Positions 1-11,561 of a stretch of DNA of 64,000 nt are shown here, piece by piece (position 1 is the first letter of the stretch; the number at the start of each line of letters is the position of its first letter). The translations under genes were made by a program, and so were the position numbers. Under the pieces are notes generated by a model that did no database searches, was not told where the DNA came from, and was given only the letters and a program-made list of their open reading frames with translations. This DNA comes from Cercophora sp. LCS_1 (taxonomy: Eukaryota; Ascomycota; Sordariomycetes; Sordariales; Lasiosphaeriaceae). The stretch lies in contig JAPZLL010000002.1 in the NCBI GenBank assembly GCA_036250225.1, positions 1,426,001 through 1,490,000 of the forward strand. Direction: 5' to 3'.

Positions 1-2
1 GG

Positions 3-442
3 AGTAGATTCCGCTACAATCCCGCCGTTGGCCAGTCGTGTTGCGGAATTGACAGTGGGTACTGCGAAGCGGGCACTCACTGCGCGTCAGTTGCGGGCCA
101 CTGCTGCTTAGACGTATGCTCTCCCTATCTAGGGATTGGTAGGCATGACACTGATGGTAGCCATAGGGCGAGGATATGGAGGCGTGCGCTCGGAATGCTG
201 GCTTCCGTCTGCCTGATGAGGCATTCATGGACACTACGCTGCCACTGACGAGCGTCCGCGCATCTGAAGCCGCCCTAAACGCCACATCAAACGCCACGAA
301 CTTGAATGCCACAGGCTTTTCCAGCGCCTTCGGCTCAAGCAGTCCCTACATCCAAGTTTCCGTGGCGAGACGACAACATAGTACACTGGCTTGGATGGCT
401 GGGGGGATTGGCGCAGTTGGTCTTTTTATGTTTTCATGTTGA
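3..442 (+). CDS. Cys-rich, probably GPI-anchored or membrane-tethered surface protein (5' truncated by the window edge)
   Basis: Exons 3..113 and 167..442, joined across a 53-nt GT-AG intron (GTATGC donor, TGACAC branch region, CATAG acceptor). The join restores a continuous frame reading CCLD-GEDMEACA. Visible protein (128 residues, start missing): a block of paired cysteines with the pattern SCC...GYC...THC...GHCC, then a low-complexity stretch with three N-A-T glycosylation sequons, then a hydrophobic C-terminus (TLAWMAGGIGAVGLFMF). This is the layout of small fungal cell-surface proteins with a cysteine-knot-like or chitin-binding-like head, a Ser/Thr/Asn-rich stalk and a GPI or membrane tail. 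The family assignment is an inference from the Cys spacing; no enzymatic motif is seen. It is convergent with the next gene, with 224 bp between the two stops. Confidence 0.6.
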
Positions 443-666
443 AAGAGCCAAGGGGAAGTCGAATCGACGATGGCCATGCTGGTCGGGTATACTTTGTGAC
501 GAGGATTAATGGGCATGAATGATGTCGATCATGCAGACCGTGTCGTTATGTCGGTGTCGGGAGCCTCAAAGTAGGTCGTTCGGTATAGACCGAGAGTACT
601 AATCTAATGATGTTTGGCGTGAATCTTCAGTCAGGGCGGTGATGTGCTCGAGTGGTTGTGGGTTGC

Positions 667-2139
667 TCAGTAAACCGGGCAGCCGCCCTGAGCACGCATG
701 AACGCGTTCGAGAAAAACTCCTGCATCGCAGAGTAGTGGAACAGGATACCTCCCAACACAGCAATATGCCACAGGTTGTGACTGCCACCCACGTAATCGA
801 ACATGCCGGGCCACCACCGCTCCGGGACTTTGCTGGCGTAGATGAAAGCGCCACAAAGGTAAACCAGAATAGACTCGAGAATTGGCGAATAAAAGGTCAA
901 CATGGCATCTCCGCCCCGCGTGAGCCAAATCTGCAACATCGGGAGAAAGCCGGTGGCGCCAAGCCCAACGAAAAAGGCAACTCTTGCCCACGCCATATCC
1001 TGCCCGTTGAACGACGGGTGCCACGGGAGGATGACGCCGGCAACACCCAGGACGGCCGTCGTGACCATGTACACCCAACGGCTGACTGGCTCGCAGTAAA
1101 ATGCTGTGTATTCGGTTGTCATGATCGACGCCGCAATCAGCAACGAGATGCCTGTGTAGTCCACACAAGCAAACATGGAAATCAGGTTGACGTCGGCAAC
1201 CGAGTTCATGGTGTGCCAGATGGTGCTGCAGACCAGGCACTGGCAAGCGGCAAAGAAGAAAACGGCAGCAACGAAAACGTCGGCGTTGGTGCTGAGAGAA
1301 AAGTTGGCGCTGGTGGGATAAAAGTAGAAGGCGACAGCCAGGACGAGGAAGAAGCCAATTGCGTGAGACCAGATGTTGACGAGCTCATTTGAGAACCAAA
1401 AGGCCGATTGGACGCATGCAAGCTTCGTCTCCGAGAAGCGATACCCTTTGACAATGTGGGGATTGATCCTCCACGGCATCGGGAGCTCCTCGTAGTGCAG
1501 CAGGCCATGCTCTCTGGCGCGAGCGATGGCCCGTTGGACGTGATCCTCCAGATTTTCAGCGGCTCGAATAGCTCTCTCGATTCCCTCGTCCATAACGCGA
1601 AGGCCCTCGTCCATGAGCGTTTCCGCCGCGTTCGCCAGTCCCTTCTCACGCAACCGAACCGCTCGGTCCTCAATGTCTTGCAACATGGAGTCCAGCAACT
1701 CAATGCCGACCTTGGCCTTCTCGTTGAGCGAACCAGCGGCCGCCATAGCCTCCTGATAGCCGCTTTCCAGCGTCTCTACCATGACGTGCAGCCTCTTTCG
1801 ACCGGCACCCATCACATCCCCTGACGCTTGGGCACAGCGGGTTCGCACTGCTTCCAATGTCGAAAGGGCCGCCGAGATGCTCGAATCCAGCTTAAGTTCT
1901 CCGTAGCTCTCCCAGTACTCCCACCGCTTCTCCAACTCGGAAAGGAAGAGATCCATCTTCAAGAGGAGGCCCTCCTCGCCCTCGAGGATGTGATTGACGA
2001 TGGATTTGCGCCTCGGAATAAAATGCGAGTGCCTCCTTTTCCGCGTAGCTGGCCGTTCCTGCGTCTGGGCACCCGATGCCACAGCTTCGGGAGACTCGTC
2101 GCATGGAGAGAGAGAGAATGATCCGCCGGAACACGACAT
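667..2139 (-). CDS. IZH3: PAQR / haemolysin III family membrane protein, Izh3-like
   Basis: Intronless, 490 residues. Residues about 60-220 are a helical, charged cytosolic region predicted to form coiled coil; the rest carries seven hydrophobic segments. PAQR signatures are present: STIWHTMN after the second membrane segment and FDYVGGSHNLWH near the end (the H-x3-H pair), which with the first His form the zinc site of this family. Yeast Izh proteins and metazoan adiponectin receptors share this core and affect zinc and sterol/ceramide metabolism. The long N-terminal extension is what distinguishes Izh3-type fungal members from Izh1/2/4. The ATG at 2139 is the first in frame. It is divergent from the THOC5-like gene across about 850 bp. 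Confidence 0.9.
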   Translation of the reverse strand: MSCSGGSFSLSPCDESPEAVASGAQTQERPATRKRRHSHFIPRRKSIVNHILEGEEGLLLKMDLFLSELEKRWEYWESYGELKLDSSISAALSTLEAVRTRCAQASGDVMGAGRKRLHVMVETLESGYQEAMAAAGSLNEKAKVGIELLDSMLQDIEDRAVRLREKGLANAAETLMDEGLRVMDEGIERAIRAAENLEDHVQRAIARAREHGLLHYEELPMPWRINPHIVKGYRFSETKLACVQSAFWFSNELVNIWSHAIGFFLVLAVAFYFYPTSANFSLSTNADVFVAAVFFFAACQCLVCSTIWHTMNSVADVNLISMFACVDYTGISLLIAASIMTTEYTAFYCEPVSRWVYMVTTAVLGVAGVILPWHPSFNGQDMAWARVAFFVGLGATGFLPMLQIWLTRGGDAMLTFYSPILESILVYLCGAFIYASKVPERWWPGMFDYVGGSHNLWHIAVLGGILFHYSAMQEFFSNAFMRAQGGCPVY

Positions 2140-2988
2140 CGTGAGAGAAGGGCCTGTGTCTGTGGGGTTGGGGACACGGAGCTCTTGTGTTTGGTGCTAC
2201 CGGTTATCCACGGAACGCAGAAACTGGCGATACGTTATGCAGTAACGAATACGGTGCGTATAACCTGGCAGTTGGAAGCAATTGCTGAAAGGAATCAGGT
2301 GCTTGGTGCGGGTTGGTGGCGGATGTGACGGTTGCACAGGAGATCCCGAGTTCGTGGGATCGGGCAGAAAGAACAGAACCAAGAAGTCGTTCGCAGGACG
2401 GGAAATCAGATAGAAGGAGTGTGTGCGTTCCAAGTCCCTCCGTTGAGTATTAGGACCGGCGAAAACAAAACATTGAGCTGACTTCGACTGGCTTGAGGTC
2501 AGAGGAGAAATTAAACCCTCGCGGACTGGGAGAGCGGAGAAGGGAAGTAAAGTATTGGGGGTCTTCAGGGTAATATCCGCGCCCAAAGTAGCGGGTCCCT
2601 ACTTGAAAGAGCCCCTGTGGCGTCGTGCATGTGGCCAATAGAGCGCTGTCAAACTCCATAGTGGGCTGCAAGTAATCGCCAAGCGCCCCACAGGGTCGCC
2701 GGACAACGAGGTGCGCAATCCACCTGCGCCGGCTCGTGTCGCTGTTCACCTTCGTCATTTCGCCCCGCCTGCTCGACAAAGAAAGTCGGCGACAACACCC
2801 GTGCCCAGCGTTTTAACTCTACCGCTAGTTGGTGGGGTTCACCGCCTGCTCGAAAGCAAACCGTTTGGGCTTGGCCTTGTGAGGCATTGCAACCCACCTC
2901 GAGGCCTGCCTTTTTCGAAGTTGGCGCGCTTACCCAAGGAAAACGCACTACGTCCCCGGCCGCAACACGACACGACGACACAACGACG
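2140..2988. other. Divergent intergenic region, PAQR / THOC5
   Basis: About 850 bp between two divergent starts. It should hold both promoters. Several open frames cross it, but none has family similarity or splice support. No TATA box or repeat stands out. Confidence 0.5.
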
Positions 2989-3794
2989 ATGCCGCACCAG
3001 CAACCCAGCACGCTCACCATGAGTGTCGATGCCATACACGTTCCAGACCCCCTGCTTTGCTCAGCACTCGAGACGTCCCGATCAGCCCGAGAAAATGCGC
3101 TGGCTCTCGTCGACATCGTCGCCCAGGCTAGCGCTGCCGCGGGGGATGCTCCCCTTCCTCACGAAGCCCTCATTGAGATCTCCAAGCAGCAGAAGCTGAT
3201 GATCTCATATATTGCACAACTCCGAGGTCTCCACCGTTCTGCCCACTTTCGCGCCCGAGAGACCAAAACCCAAACTGCTGAGGCCCGACATGAGGTTGAC
3301 GTTCTGCATCTGCAGCTGCAGAACCTGTACTACGAACAGCGGCATTTGGAGGGGGAAATAGCCGCCTGCGAATCCTTTGAGTATGTCCCCACGCCCTGGC
3401 TTTCAGACATCCAAGAACACTGACAGGGGCTGGTGTATAGCCATTCGTATCAGGCGCTTCCCTTGATGCCCCCAGAGGAGTTCATTGCGTTATACCCCGA
3501 ACATGCGGATGACGACGAGAATGCGCTTATGACAGCACGCATTGATCACGAGAGGAAGGAGCGGGAGACTCTGGAGCAGCAGCGTGTTGAGCTCCAGAAG
3601 CGCAAACAAAAACTGATCGCCGAGAATAAGAAGCGCCGGGATGACTTAGCCAATCTAGACAAGGATCTAGAGAAGTTTATCGACGTGAGTGCCGCCCTTC
3701 CGTTAAAAACTCAACTGTTCCAACGGTAGCAAATACTAACAAACTCACACAGGCGGCGAAACCGATCCAGAAGGTTTTTGAGAAGGTAGTATGA
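2989..3794 (+). CDS. THOC5: THO complex subunit 5-like protein (THOC5/Fmip)
   Basis: Three exons: 2989..3380, 3441..3684 and 3753..3794. Intron 1 has donor GTATGT and intron 2 donor GTGAGT with a TACTAAC branch site. The joins give CESF-DHSYQALPLMPPEEF and KFID-AAKPIQKVFEK, which match the THOC5 core (the LYYEQRHLEGEI...CESF helix followed by the LPLxPxEEF motif). The protein is 225 residues and mainly alpha-helical or coiled coil, the usual size for the short fungal THOC5. THO couples transcription elongation to mRNP assembly and export in the nucleus. An alternative start at 3019 (CACCATG context, MSVDAIHV) is equally likely and would remove ten residues. The third exon is only 13 codons, so the exact C-terminus is less certain than the core. 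Confidence 0.82.
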
Positions 3795-4316
3795 GCTGGT
3801 TGGAGTTTCAGCATAGGCGCCAAATTCAGGGTGCTCGTGCTAGTAGATGATCGCAGCATCATTGGGGTTGCTCTGGCGTTCTTGCGGGTAGTGTATGTCT
3901 TGTGTCGCATTGTCAACGGAGCAAACTAATTCTTTAAGCCTAGTTCAGACGTTCGTATTCGGACGATAGCAAGAGAGAGAGGGGAACATGGCTCAATCTG
4001 ACCATGTCGATATGGACAGTTGGTAACTCCCAAAGGCCTCTCTTTCTCTTTCATGGTTTATGTACAATACAAGAATTGGGTAGCGAGGTGTGCAATGATA
4101 CCCCGGTTTGGACGAGTTTGGAAACAACACTGATGGAGACGAGGAGCACTATCTGTCAACCCGATTGCCTGAAGAACAGAATAATAACAATACTGAACGA
4201 GCTAAATCACGCGCAATCCAAGGTTCCCATACGCACTACATGTCCTCCCAAACTCGCTCGTTATGGTCATGGCGCCGTAATGTAACCCCGCGCTTTTCAC
4301 ATGGGAGTTTGACTAT
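3795..4316. other. Convergent intergenic region, THOC5 / UBR1
   Basis: About 520 bp between two stop codons, moderately AT-rich. It should contain both 3' UTRs. No conserved frame or repeat seen. Confidence 0.5.
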
Positions 4317-7300
4317 CTAGATAGTCTCCCAGCCACCATTGTTGATGTCTGCCTCCAGCCGGCGGCTGATCAGACTTGGTACCCCATGACTGAGCCATAG
4401 ATTCCTCAGCATTGAATCATACCGCTTTTGATGCAAAAACAGTTGACGCCCATGGCGGAGTCCCATGTCAGACTCGCCGTAACGGTCAATATACGGAGCG
4501 TTGCTGAATGACCCCGATGTGCGGTGAAGGTAGAAGACGCAACATTTCCGAATGTTAATGAAGAGCCCGATGTTCTTCTGACACCTGCGGTTGAACAATC
4601 ATTAGCAACACGAAGCACAGGGGGGAAAGGGTTGCTAGACATACTTCCGCATGTGTTGCTGAGCGCCACCAAGCTGGGTCACCTTGTGGCGGCCCTCCTT
4701 GATCTCCTTTGTACAGCACACAGCTTGACTGCAAAATAGGTCGCCGCAGAACAAACATATCGTCGGATCGGTCAGGTCTTTGTTCTTTGTGGGACATTTC
4801 CTCCGAGTGCACTCCTCGATCAGCGTGTCGTAGTTCTTGGGCAGACCAACCAGCTCGAAAATGCCGGGATGGCTGACAACTGCAGATGCAAGCGGCGACT
4901 GCTCATCCTGGGGGGCCGCGTGGAGCGACCACAAAGCCAGGTGCCGCACCCAACCACCCACCATGCGAGTCGTGTCCTGGGGCCAGTCACACTGAGTCCC
5001 CAGAGGTGTCAGAGCCGTCAACATCTCGTCGAACGAGGGAAGCCGAAGCATTTCGGTGAGGCGTTCAAGCTCTTTCTGCTCGGGATTAGGCGAAATATGG
5101 CTATTGAAATCGACGCCAAATTTGACATGGAGGAGGACAACGCACTTCCGAAGGAACGCTAGCGCATACTTGCGAACAAACTGATACCAGCCGGTCAGGT
5201 TGTCGAGCCCGGGTTGCATGAAGGCAAGGTTATCTCCCACGGGGACTCCGACAGTTCTTCCGTTCTCCGCTGTAATTTGGAGATCAATGTTCACTAACCC
5301 CTCGCAAAACATGGCGAAGTTGGCCAGCGCCGGATCTAGGTCACCTTTGCGGTTGATAATGGTTTCCAACCACAGAGCAGCCGGCATGTTGCGCCCGAGA
5401 TGATAGGTGACCTTTGTGAGTTCGACAAGATAGCAGAGACGGACTAGATGCGCAATATCGAAGTTCTGGGCTGTGCCAACGCCAAAGACGCACTGGCAGA
5501 GGAAGATAAACGGATCCTGGCTCAAAAGGGGAGGGTATGTATCTGCCGGGCTGCGAGTGTGGTCGGTTTTCTCGTCGAAGTACTGCGCCATGAACAACTG
5601 ACAGTGTTGACGCTCACTGTCCTTTCGGTACTCGATTTCAATCCTGTTCTCCCCTGCCTCACGCAGCCCTCCCACCGAAATGTAGGATGTCACCGTTTCG
5701 CTCAAAATACGCAATTGTGTGAGCACCTGGTCCGGGATCTTCTCCAGAAACGTTAGGCCGTAGTCGGCTTCAACTCCCCGCTGTTGAATCTCAACTGCTG
5801 AAATTGAGAATCCGACTGAAGAGGCTAGTGCGTCGCTTCCATATAGCTCGTTTGCCTCGGTCGACGGAGCCCCCGGCAGGTGCCTCGACTGGATGCCATT
5901 TTTGTGAAGTGTGTCCCTGAGCCGCCGGTAGACGTTGACAAGCTCTCTCATCATACCGTTTGTGTCGGGGGTGGAGCCTCTGCTTGTGCCTTCAGGTCCT
6001 GATATGATGGAGAAGGTCTCGCTGTACGGTGTCCCGGTGGAAATCGAACGGCCGCCAACATCAACCCACGCATCGTCAATCAGCTGCGAGGATCTCTCCG
6101 CGAGGTTGTTGACCATCATACTTGCGGTGTATGCGGCGAAATTATTTTGAACATGGTCAGGCGGCCGGGCAGCGCCGAGCGTGTAGTAAGCAGAATGCAT
6201 CTGCGTGTTGAGGAAGCCCGCGAATGAAGTCGTTGGTAACAAAGGACCCGGATATGATTCTTGTTGCCCCTTCCAAATGATAGGAAGGAAGGCGTTCCCG
6301 AGCGCCTTGCAGAGTGGGCAGACGAACTCAAGCCTTCCGGTATCCTCGGGGGCATGCCTGGCGATTTGTTGCGTGTGTCGCCGAACGGTTGCGTCGTAAT
6401 AAGCTTCAAAACAACCGTAATGCATGATATGTCCGCAGCCAATGGAGACAGGGCCGGGCCGCGAGAGCTTGGATGGGAACCCCTTCCCTATAACCTGACG
6501 TTCCGTCTCGAATTCCTCCTGGTTCCTATCCACCTTTTTGACTGTTTGGCGGTTCTCATGCGCGACCCCAAACGGCCGTATGTCTTCCGCAGCGCGATCC
6601 AAGTTGTCAGGAGTATTGAAGGCCTCCCTGACGAAATCTTGATCTTGGAGATCGGTCTGTCGGAGGATTTGACTTTCAGTAAAAAAGGCGAACGTTCCGT
6701 AGAGTCGACGGTCATCCGTGTCCTCCTGGCACAGGATGCAAGTCCCTGACGGATACTTCCAAAACTTCTTGTGCTCCTCCACCGGGGGCAGCTCGTCGTC
6801 CTCGAGATCGTCGTCCATGCCACCCCAGTCGATGTCGCCTTGGTTCTCCATGAAGCTCTTTTGCTGTGCCTGAAACTGCGCCATGACCTTGGCCTGGCGG
6901 TCCAAAGCAGCGCGCTTCTTCTTCTCCCACTCCTCGTCGTTGCTATTGCTAGCCGGGGAGGCTGTGTTGATCCGCTCAACTGAGAGCCCGAGGCGGTGGA
7001 ACGCTGTCTCGAAGCCGGCCGGTCTCTTCTGCCGCATTCTCCTGAGAATCAAGGCGACCTTTGCATGGCAGACTTTGAATGCCTCCTGCGTTGAAATCAC
7101 ATTTAGCAAGGAGACGATGGTCTTCGCGAGGGGCGAGTCCGGCATAAAGTTGCTGCGACCTTGTAGAGACAGCGCATTGGCGATAAAGGACGGTTTTGAC
7201 AAGTCGTCTTCTTCCGCACTATCCTCGGATATAGCGATTAGAATCAAGTGCAGCACCACTTGTAGAAATGTTTCTACGCGGGTGAAAGGGACCTGTGGCG

Positions 7301-10300
7301 TGAACCTCTGGGATACGAGGGGGTAAAGTAGGGCGTAGTAAATAACCTGAGCAAACATGCCGGTGTTGGTGAATTGGGGAAGGCCCGCAAATACTGGGGA
7401 AGTGATGGGACGCAGTTTGGGCTCGTAAACGATGTCGTCGAGTGCCTTTCCCGTCTTCTTCGCCATCCATTTGCGCCAAGCCGTTTCTGATTCCTCACGC
7501 TGGTTCTTGTTATAATGCGCGATATAGGGATCAACGTCCTCGAGGTACTCGGGGTTCAACTCAAACGTTCCGATATCCGTGAGTCCCTCAGGAGCCTTGA
7601 ACGTCGTCATCTCGTCTAGAAGTCTGTGGAAGTCCTCTTGTTCTTGGAATTTGTCAGGCAGCTTGTTGCAGATGTCCGAGAATGACATAGGCTTGAAGCA
7701 TAAGACATGGGTGAGATCGCGACGCATCGAGGGGACGTGTGACCCAACACCCTCCTCACTCCGCATCAGAGACGTTCGGTCACTGAGCAGGACGATGAAC
7801 AAGTGAATCATGTCTTCGACCACGTCTAGATGCTGAATGTCATCTTGTGCCCTTGACTTCTGCTCAAATATGCCCTTGACCCATCTTTCCATGCCGAAGC
7901 GATCGACGATGGAGGCCACCACCCTGTTGGGATCACAGACCACCAAGGCTGTTTGGAGTAGGAAGATATCGCGGTGATGCGAGACGTCTCGCTGTGAGAC
8001 GCCACGATATGTTCCTGCTTGATGCCGCAAACTCAAGCCGTTTCTCACCCACATGCCAGCCTTCATCTGGGCCAACCACGCGCAAACTCGCAGCGGATAA
8101 TCGAACGCTGCCATCAGGTAGTCTTCGGGTGAGAATTCGCGCTTTGACATGGTCTTCTTTCCCATGGACCGAGGCCGCATCACAAGCTCTTGCGTTGTGA
8201 AGGTGAGCAAGGCCCTGAGCTGCTCGATAGGCATCCATTTGCCACATTCGACCAGCCATGAAAGTGTGTAGTGAAGAGCGTGGTGAAAGCTGATAGGTTG
8301 CTCGTCAACGATAAATTTTACGACGCTGAAGGTGCGCCCAGAGATGTCGAACTCGAAATCTCCGACTGTCTTGAATTTGACCTCCTCCTTGATCTCAGAC
8401 TGGCTGAATCGGTGGCGTTCAGCTCCTATTGAGTTGACGATGACGCTCTTTGCTGCCAAGCGTATTGCTCTGGAAACATAGAGCGAATCTTGCTCTCTGA
8501 TGTTGCGGAATGACTCTGCAAACTGCCTACATAGCCTGTTGATCTCGCGGGTCACCAGGGAAGCACTGATCCAGCTGTCTGTCTCATACTCTACGTGGTC
8601 TCCCACGGCCCGCACATTGGGGCAAATACCCTGGTGCAGCTTGACGAGGTCCAGGAATTGCATCATGTATCGATCGTCTGAGCGAAGACGTTCCTGAACG
8701 TTGGGGGAGCCGAAGAGGTACTTGAGGTCAAGGAAGAAGTGATACATTCTCCTGTTAGTAACAGAGCCTGTATCAAATGCCAGGACCGCATTTGACGCCA
8801 CGTCCCATGGATGGCCAACCTGCCGTGTTGTCAGGAACGTGTACAGGATTGCCATCAAATTTGTGAGGAAATTCCCCCGCTCAACAATCTCGGCCGTGAT
8901 GGAAGGTGTAGTGAGCATCTGAAGGGAGATGTTGATGATCGAATGGTCAGGTTCCCGGTCGCCTATCAAATAAAGCTGGGCAAGTGTGGTGTAGAGACCA
9001 GCAAAGCGAAGACCAAGTACCCGCTTGAATTCTGGAATTGTGACCACGGTGGTGATGTAGAGTGATCGGAGGTCGTTGCGAACTTTCTTCCACATCCGTA
9101 GGTCGAAAAGTATCATCCAATCAAGGCGAACTCGTTCAAACAGGTTTTCGGCAACAGGAATATCCTCGTGTTCTACGTAGCCTGTTGGGGTCTCCAACCA
9201 GTAACGACCGGGATTCGGGGGCGTAGCCTTTTCACCCTTCGCGAGACCAGGTGTCTTGGGAATTTCGAGATGTGCCTTGGCGTAGACCGTGGGTGCAATG
9301 AGAGGCTCCGCCGTGTCGGAATCAGAGGGTGTAAGTTCTCGCTCCCGTAGGCTGCGACGGGCCGCTGGGGGAGGCGGCGGCGGTGGTGGGTATCTGGCTG
9401 CTGTGGCCTCGTGGCCTTCCAACGCTTGGTCTTGTTCCCAGTCCTGCAAGGCCTCATCCTCTTCCCTGGCATCCAGCATAATGACATCGTCATCCTCTTC
9501 GTCGTCCATCTCACCACTCTCTGGAGTGTGGTCACCATTTTCCTCCTCACCGTCGTCTTCACTGGCATCCTCGACCTGGACTTCGCGTCGGGCAGCTTCA
9601 CGAGTCTGACGCAGTAATCGGCTCTGCTGTGCATAGAAACTGTTGCTTTCACTCTCTTCCCGATCGATGAGATCTTCGTCATCGATTCCATCTTTACCAA
9701 CAATTGCATGTGTTCCAGGGCTCCCTTTCCGCCAGGGCTTGAGCATCTGTTCACACACTGTGGTTCGAAGGATCTGAGTGTCGTCACCCACGCTGCAACC
9801 TGAAATATCTCTTAGCCACTCGATAAGGGTCCCGACCATTTGCTCTCGGAAGGTATCCCGTGCGGATCGAATAGTGACAGTAACTCGGATCCGTTCGAGA
9901 ATATCGGCGACGTTGAGCAGTTTCTCAATGCTCTCGTCGTACATCAAGATGCTCCTACCCACTGCGTCGGTCTCGTAAGCTTTGCTGAGACCTGTCGAGA
10001 GTGTCGTAGAGCACGCGCGTGCTACCTGATCTCTCACATCAATGACTGTGTGTTTTTCGTCATTCCATAGAACCACGGCCCATTCCGTGGGCGGTTCGAT
10101 GTCACCGCCATAGTACGTTGATGACAGCCTTGACATCCGTTCGTCTTGTTCAATGGACGCAACAGTTTTCGTTTGTCGAAGCTGCTCTGGCGAGCACGAG
10201 ATGACGTCGCATATGTAGTCAAAAACCCTGCCGATGGTCATGGCAATACTAACCACCAGGTCTTCGGGGAGACTGATGGCTCTCTCCTTGCCCTTTCCTT

Positions 10301-10820
10301 TGTCCTCGCCTTCCCACATCGAGTGTATTGTGCAGAACATGGGTCTCTTCCATGCTTCCGGGTCCCCACAGTCGCAACAGCCACTGTTGCCGGGTGAGAT
10401 AGAGATTCTGACCATGTGACCGGCGTGGTCGGTGGCTTCAAAACACTTGCTGCACAGGCAACAAGTGTCATCGGCACTGCAAGTCCGGCAGGCATACGAA
10501 GCCTCCCCGGCCTTGAAAATGTGACCGCATGCCTTTCCGCGAGCACCCTCGGTGTACTCGGCGCCCTCGACCGCGCCCTGTGCGTCCTTGAGCTTCAACG
10601 TGCCGCCTCGAACGGGACCGCCGATCGGGAAGATAAGGTTCATGTATTCAGGCCTACCGGCGGCCATCGACCAGAAAAGACTGCTGAGTAGATCGCGCGC
10701 GGCGTCTTCGGTATATCTATCTTTGTAACGGACAGGCAGCTCCATCAGAAACTGACAGAGCTGCTGCTCTTGGGTAGACATGGGCGTCTCCATCACGGAT
10801 AGAGCGTCGTTGCCCCTCAA
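4317..10820 (-). CDS. UBR1: E3 ubiquitin-protein ligase UBR1 (N-recognin of the N-degron pathway)
   Basis: Exon 1 is 10820..4645 and exon 2 is 4584..4317, with a 60-nt GT-AG intron at 4644..4585. The protein is 2147 residues. The UBR box lies at about residues 97-163 (CGHIFKAGE...CxxC...CDCGD) and binds basic N-terminal residues. A RING-H2 region starts near residue 1360 (CILCQED) and runs to about 1505 (GCGHIMHYGC...FVCPLC). A Cys-rich stretch near 2026 (CLFCGDLFCS) begins the C-terminal autoinhibitory UBLC domain. Acidic low-complexity runs occur around residues 430-480. UBR1 with its E2 (Rad6/Ubc2) ubiquitinates substrates with destabilising N-termini in cytosol and nucleus. The single long frame ends prematurely in GGAQQHMRKYV inside the intron; splicing adds 89 residues that complete the UBLC domain (QQHMRK-CQKNIGLFINIRK). 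Confidence 0.96.
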
Positions 10821-11561
10821 TCCGGTAAGCCACCCAAAACAACCATACGTATAGGGTCGAGGATGGTGAGAGAACGGGCTGTACGTAGAGTGGTATGATG
10901 GTAGCTTTTTCTTCTTCGCTTTCTACAGTGGGAAACGGGCTGTCGAAATAGTCGGAAACGCAAATGGCGGGGATCGCGGGTTGGCGGTTGGTTATGTCAG
11001 GATTTCGAGGGCGGGGTGGCAACTGGTCGCGTTTTGGTCGCGCCTGCTCAGGGTTTTGCCTGCGGTGGGGTTTGGAGATCGGGTGGAATTCGGAGATCGG
11101 GTAGAATTTTCAGGGAGGAAGATACATTTGGACGGCTGCATACTTTTGTCACTGGGAGAGCGATCACACAATGTGGTCAAGAGGCTTTGAGGTCGTTGCA
11201 GGTGCATCGAACGACACCCGACCGCAACGGATGGCTTAGCGCCTTGCATTTGCCAACAGAGAAATCGAAGACTGGTTACCCAACATACAGCTTTGGGAAC
11301 GCGGCACAACCAGCATTTACTATAACGTGGTTTCGTAGGGTTTCCAGGTTATTACCGTAAGAGTCGGTTTCGTAAGGGCAACGAGGCATATGCGACTCCG
11401 ACTCTGATTCCATTGAGAATCACTGCTTTATCCCTCTATACACACCGCCAGAGCCCTCTCTGGAGTAGAATATACACAGCCGAGGCCATCGAGCCCGGGG
11501 AGATGAAGGGTGTTCCCTTGCGTACGCGACCCTGTCCTGCAATCGCGTTCAAGTAGCTCCC
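10821..11561. other. UBR1 upstream region / QCR9 downstream region
   Basis: About 740 bp between two minus-strand genes. It should hold the UBR1 promoter and the QCR9 3' UTR. It contains an imperfect 18-bp tandem duplication, listed separately. No coding frame is supported. Confidence 0.5.
11074..11109. repeat. 18-bp tandem duplication
   Basis: Two adjacent copies of an 18-mer starting GGAGATCGGGT (11074..11091 and 11092..11109) that differ at two positions. It lies about 250 bp upstream of the UBR1 start. It is either a recent slippage duplication or a doubled binding site; function unknown. Confidence 0.8.

Noticed and set aside
652..1392. 246-residue frame on + and 215-residue frame on - inside the PAQR gene
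   Set aside because: Shadow frames of the PAQR coding sequence; no domain, composition driven by the real frame.
9173..9787. 204-residue antisense-region frame inside UBR1
   Set aside because: Alternative frame of the UBR1 acidic low-complexity segment.
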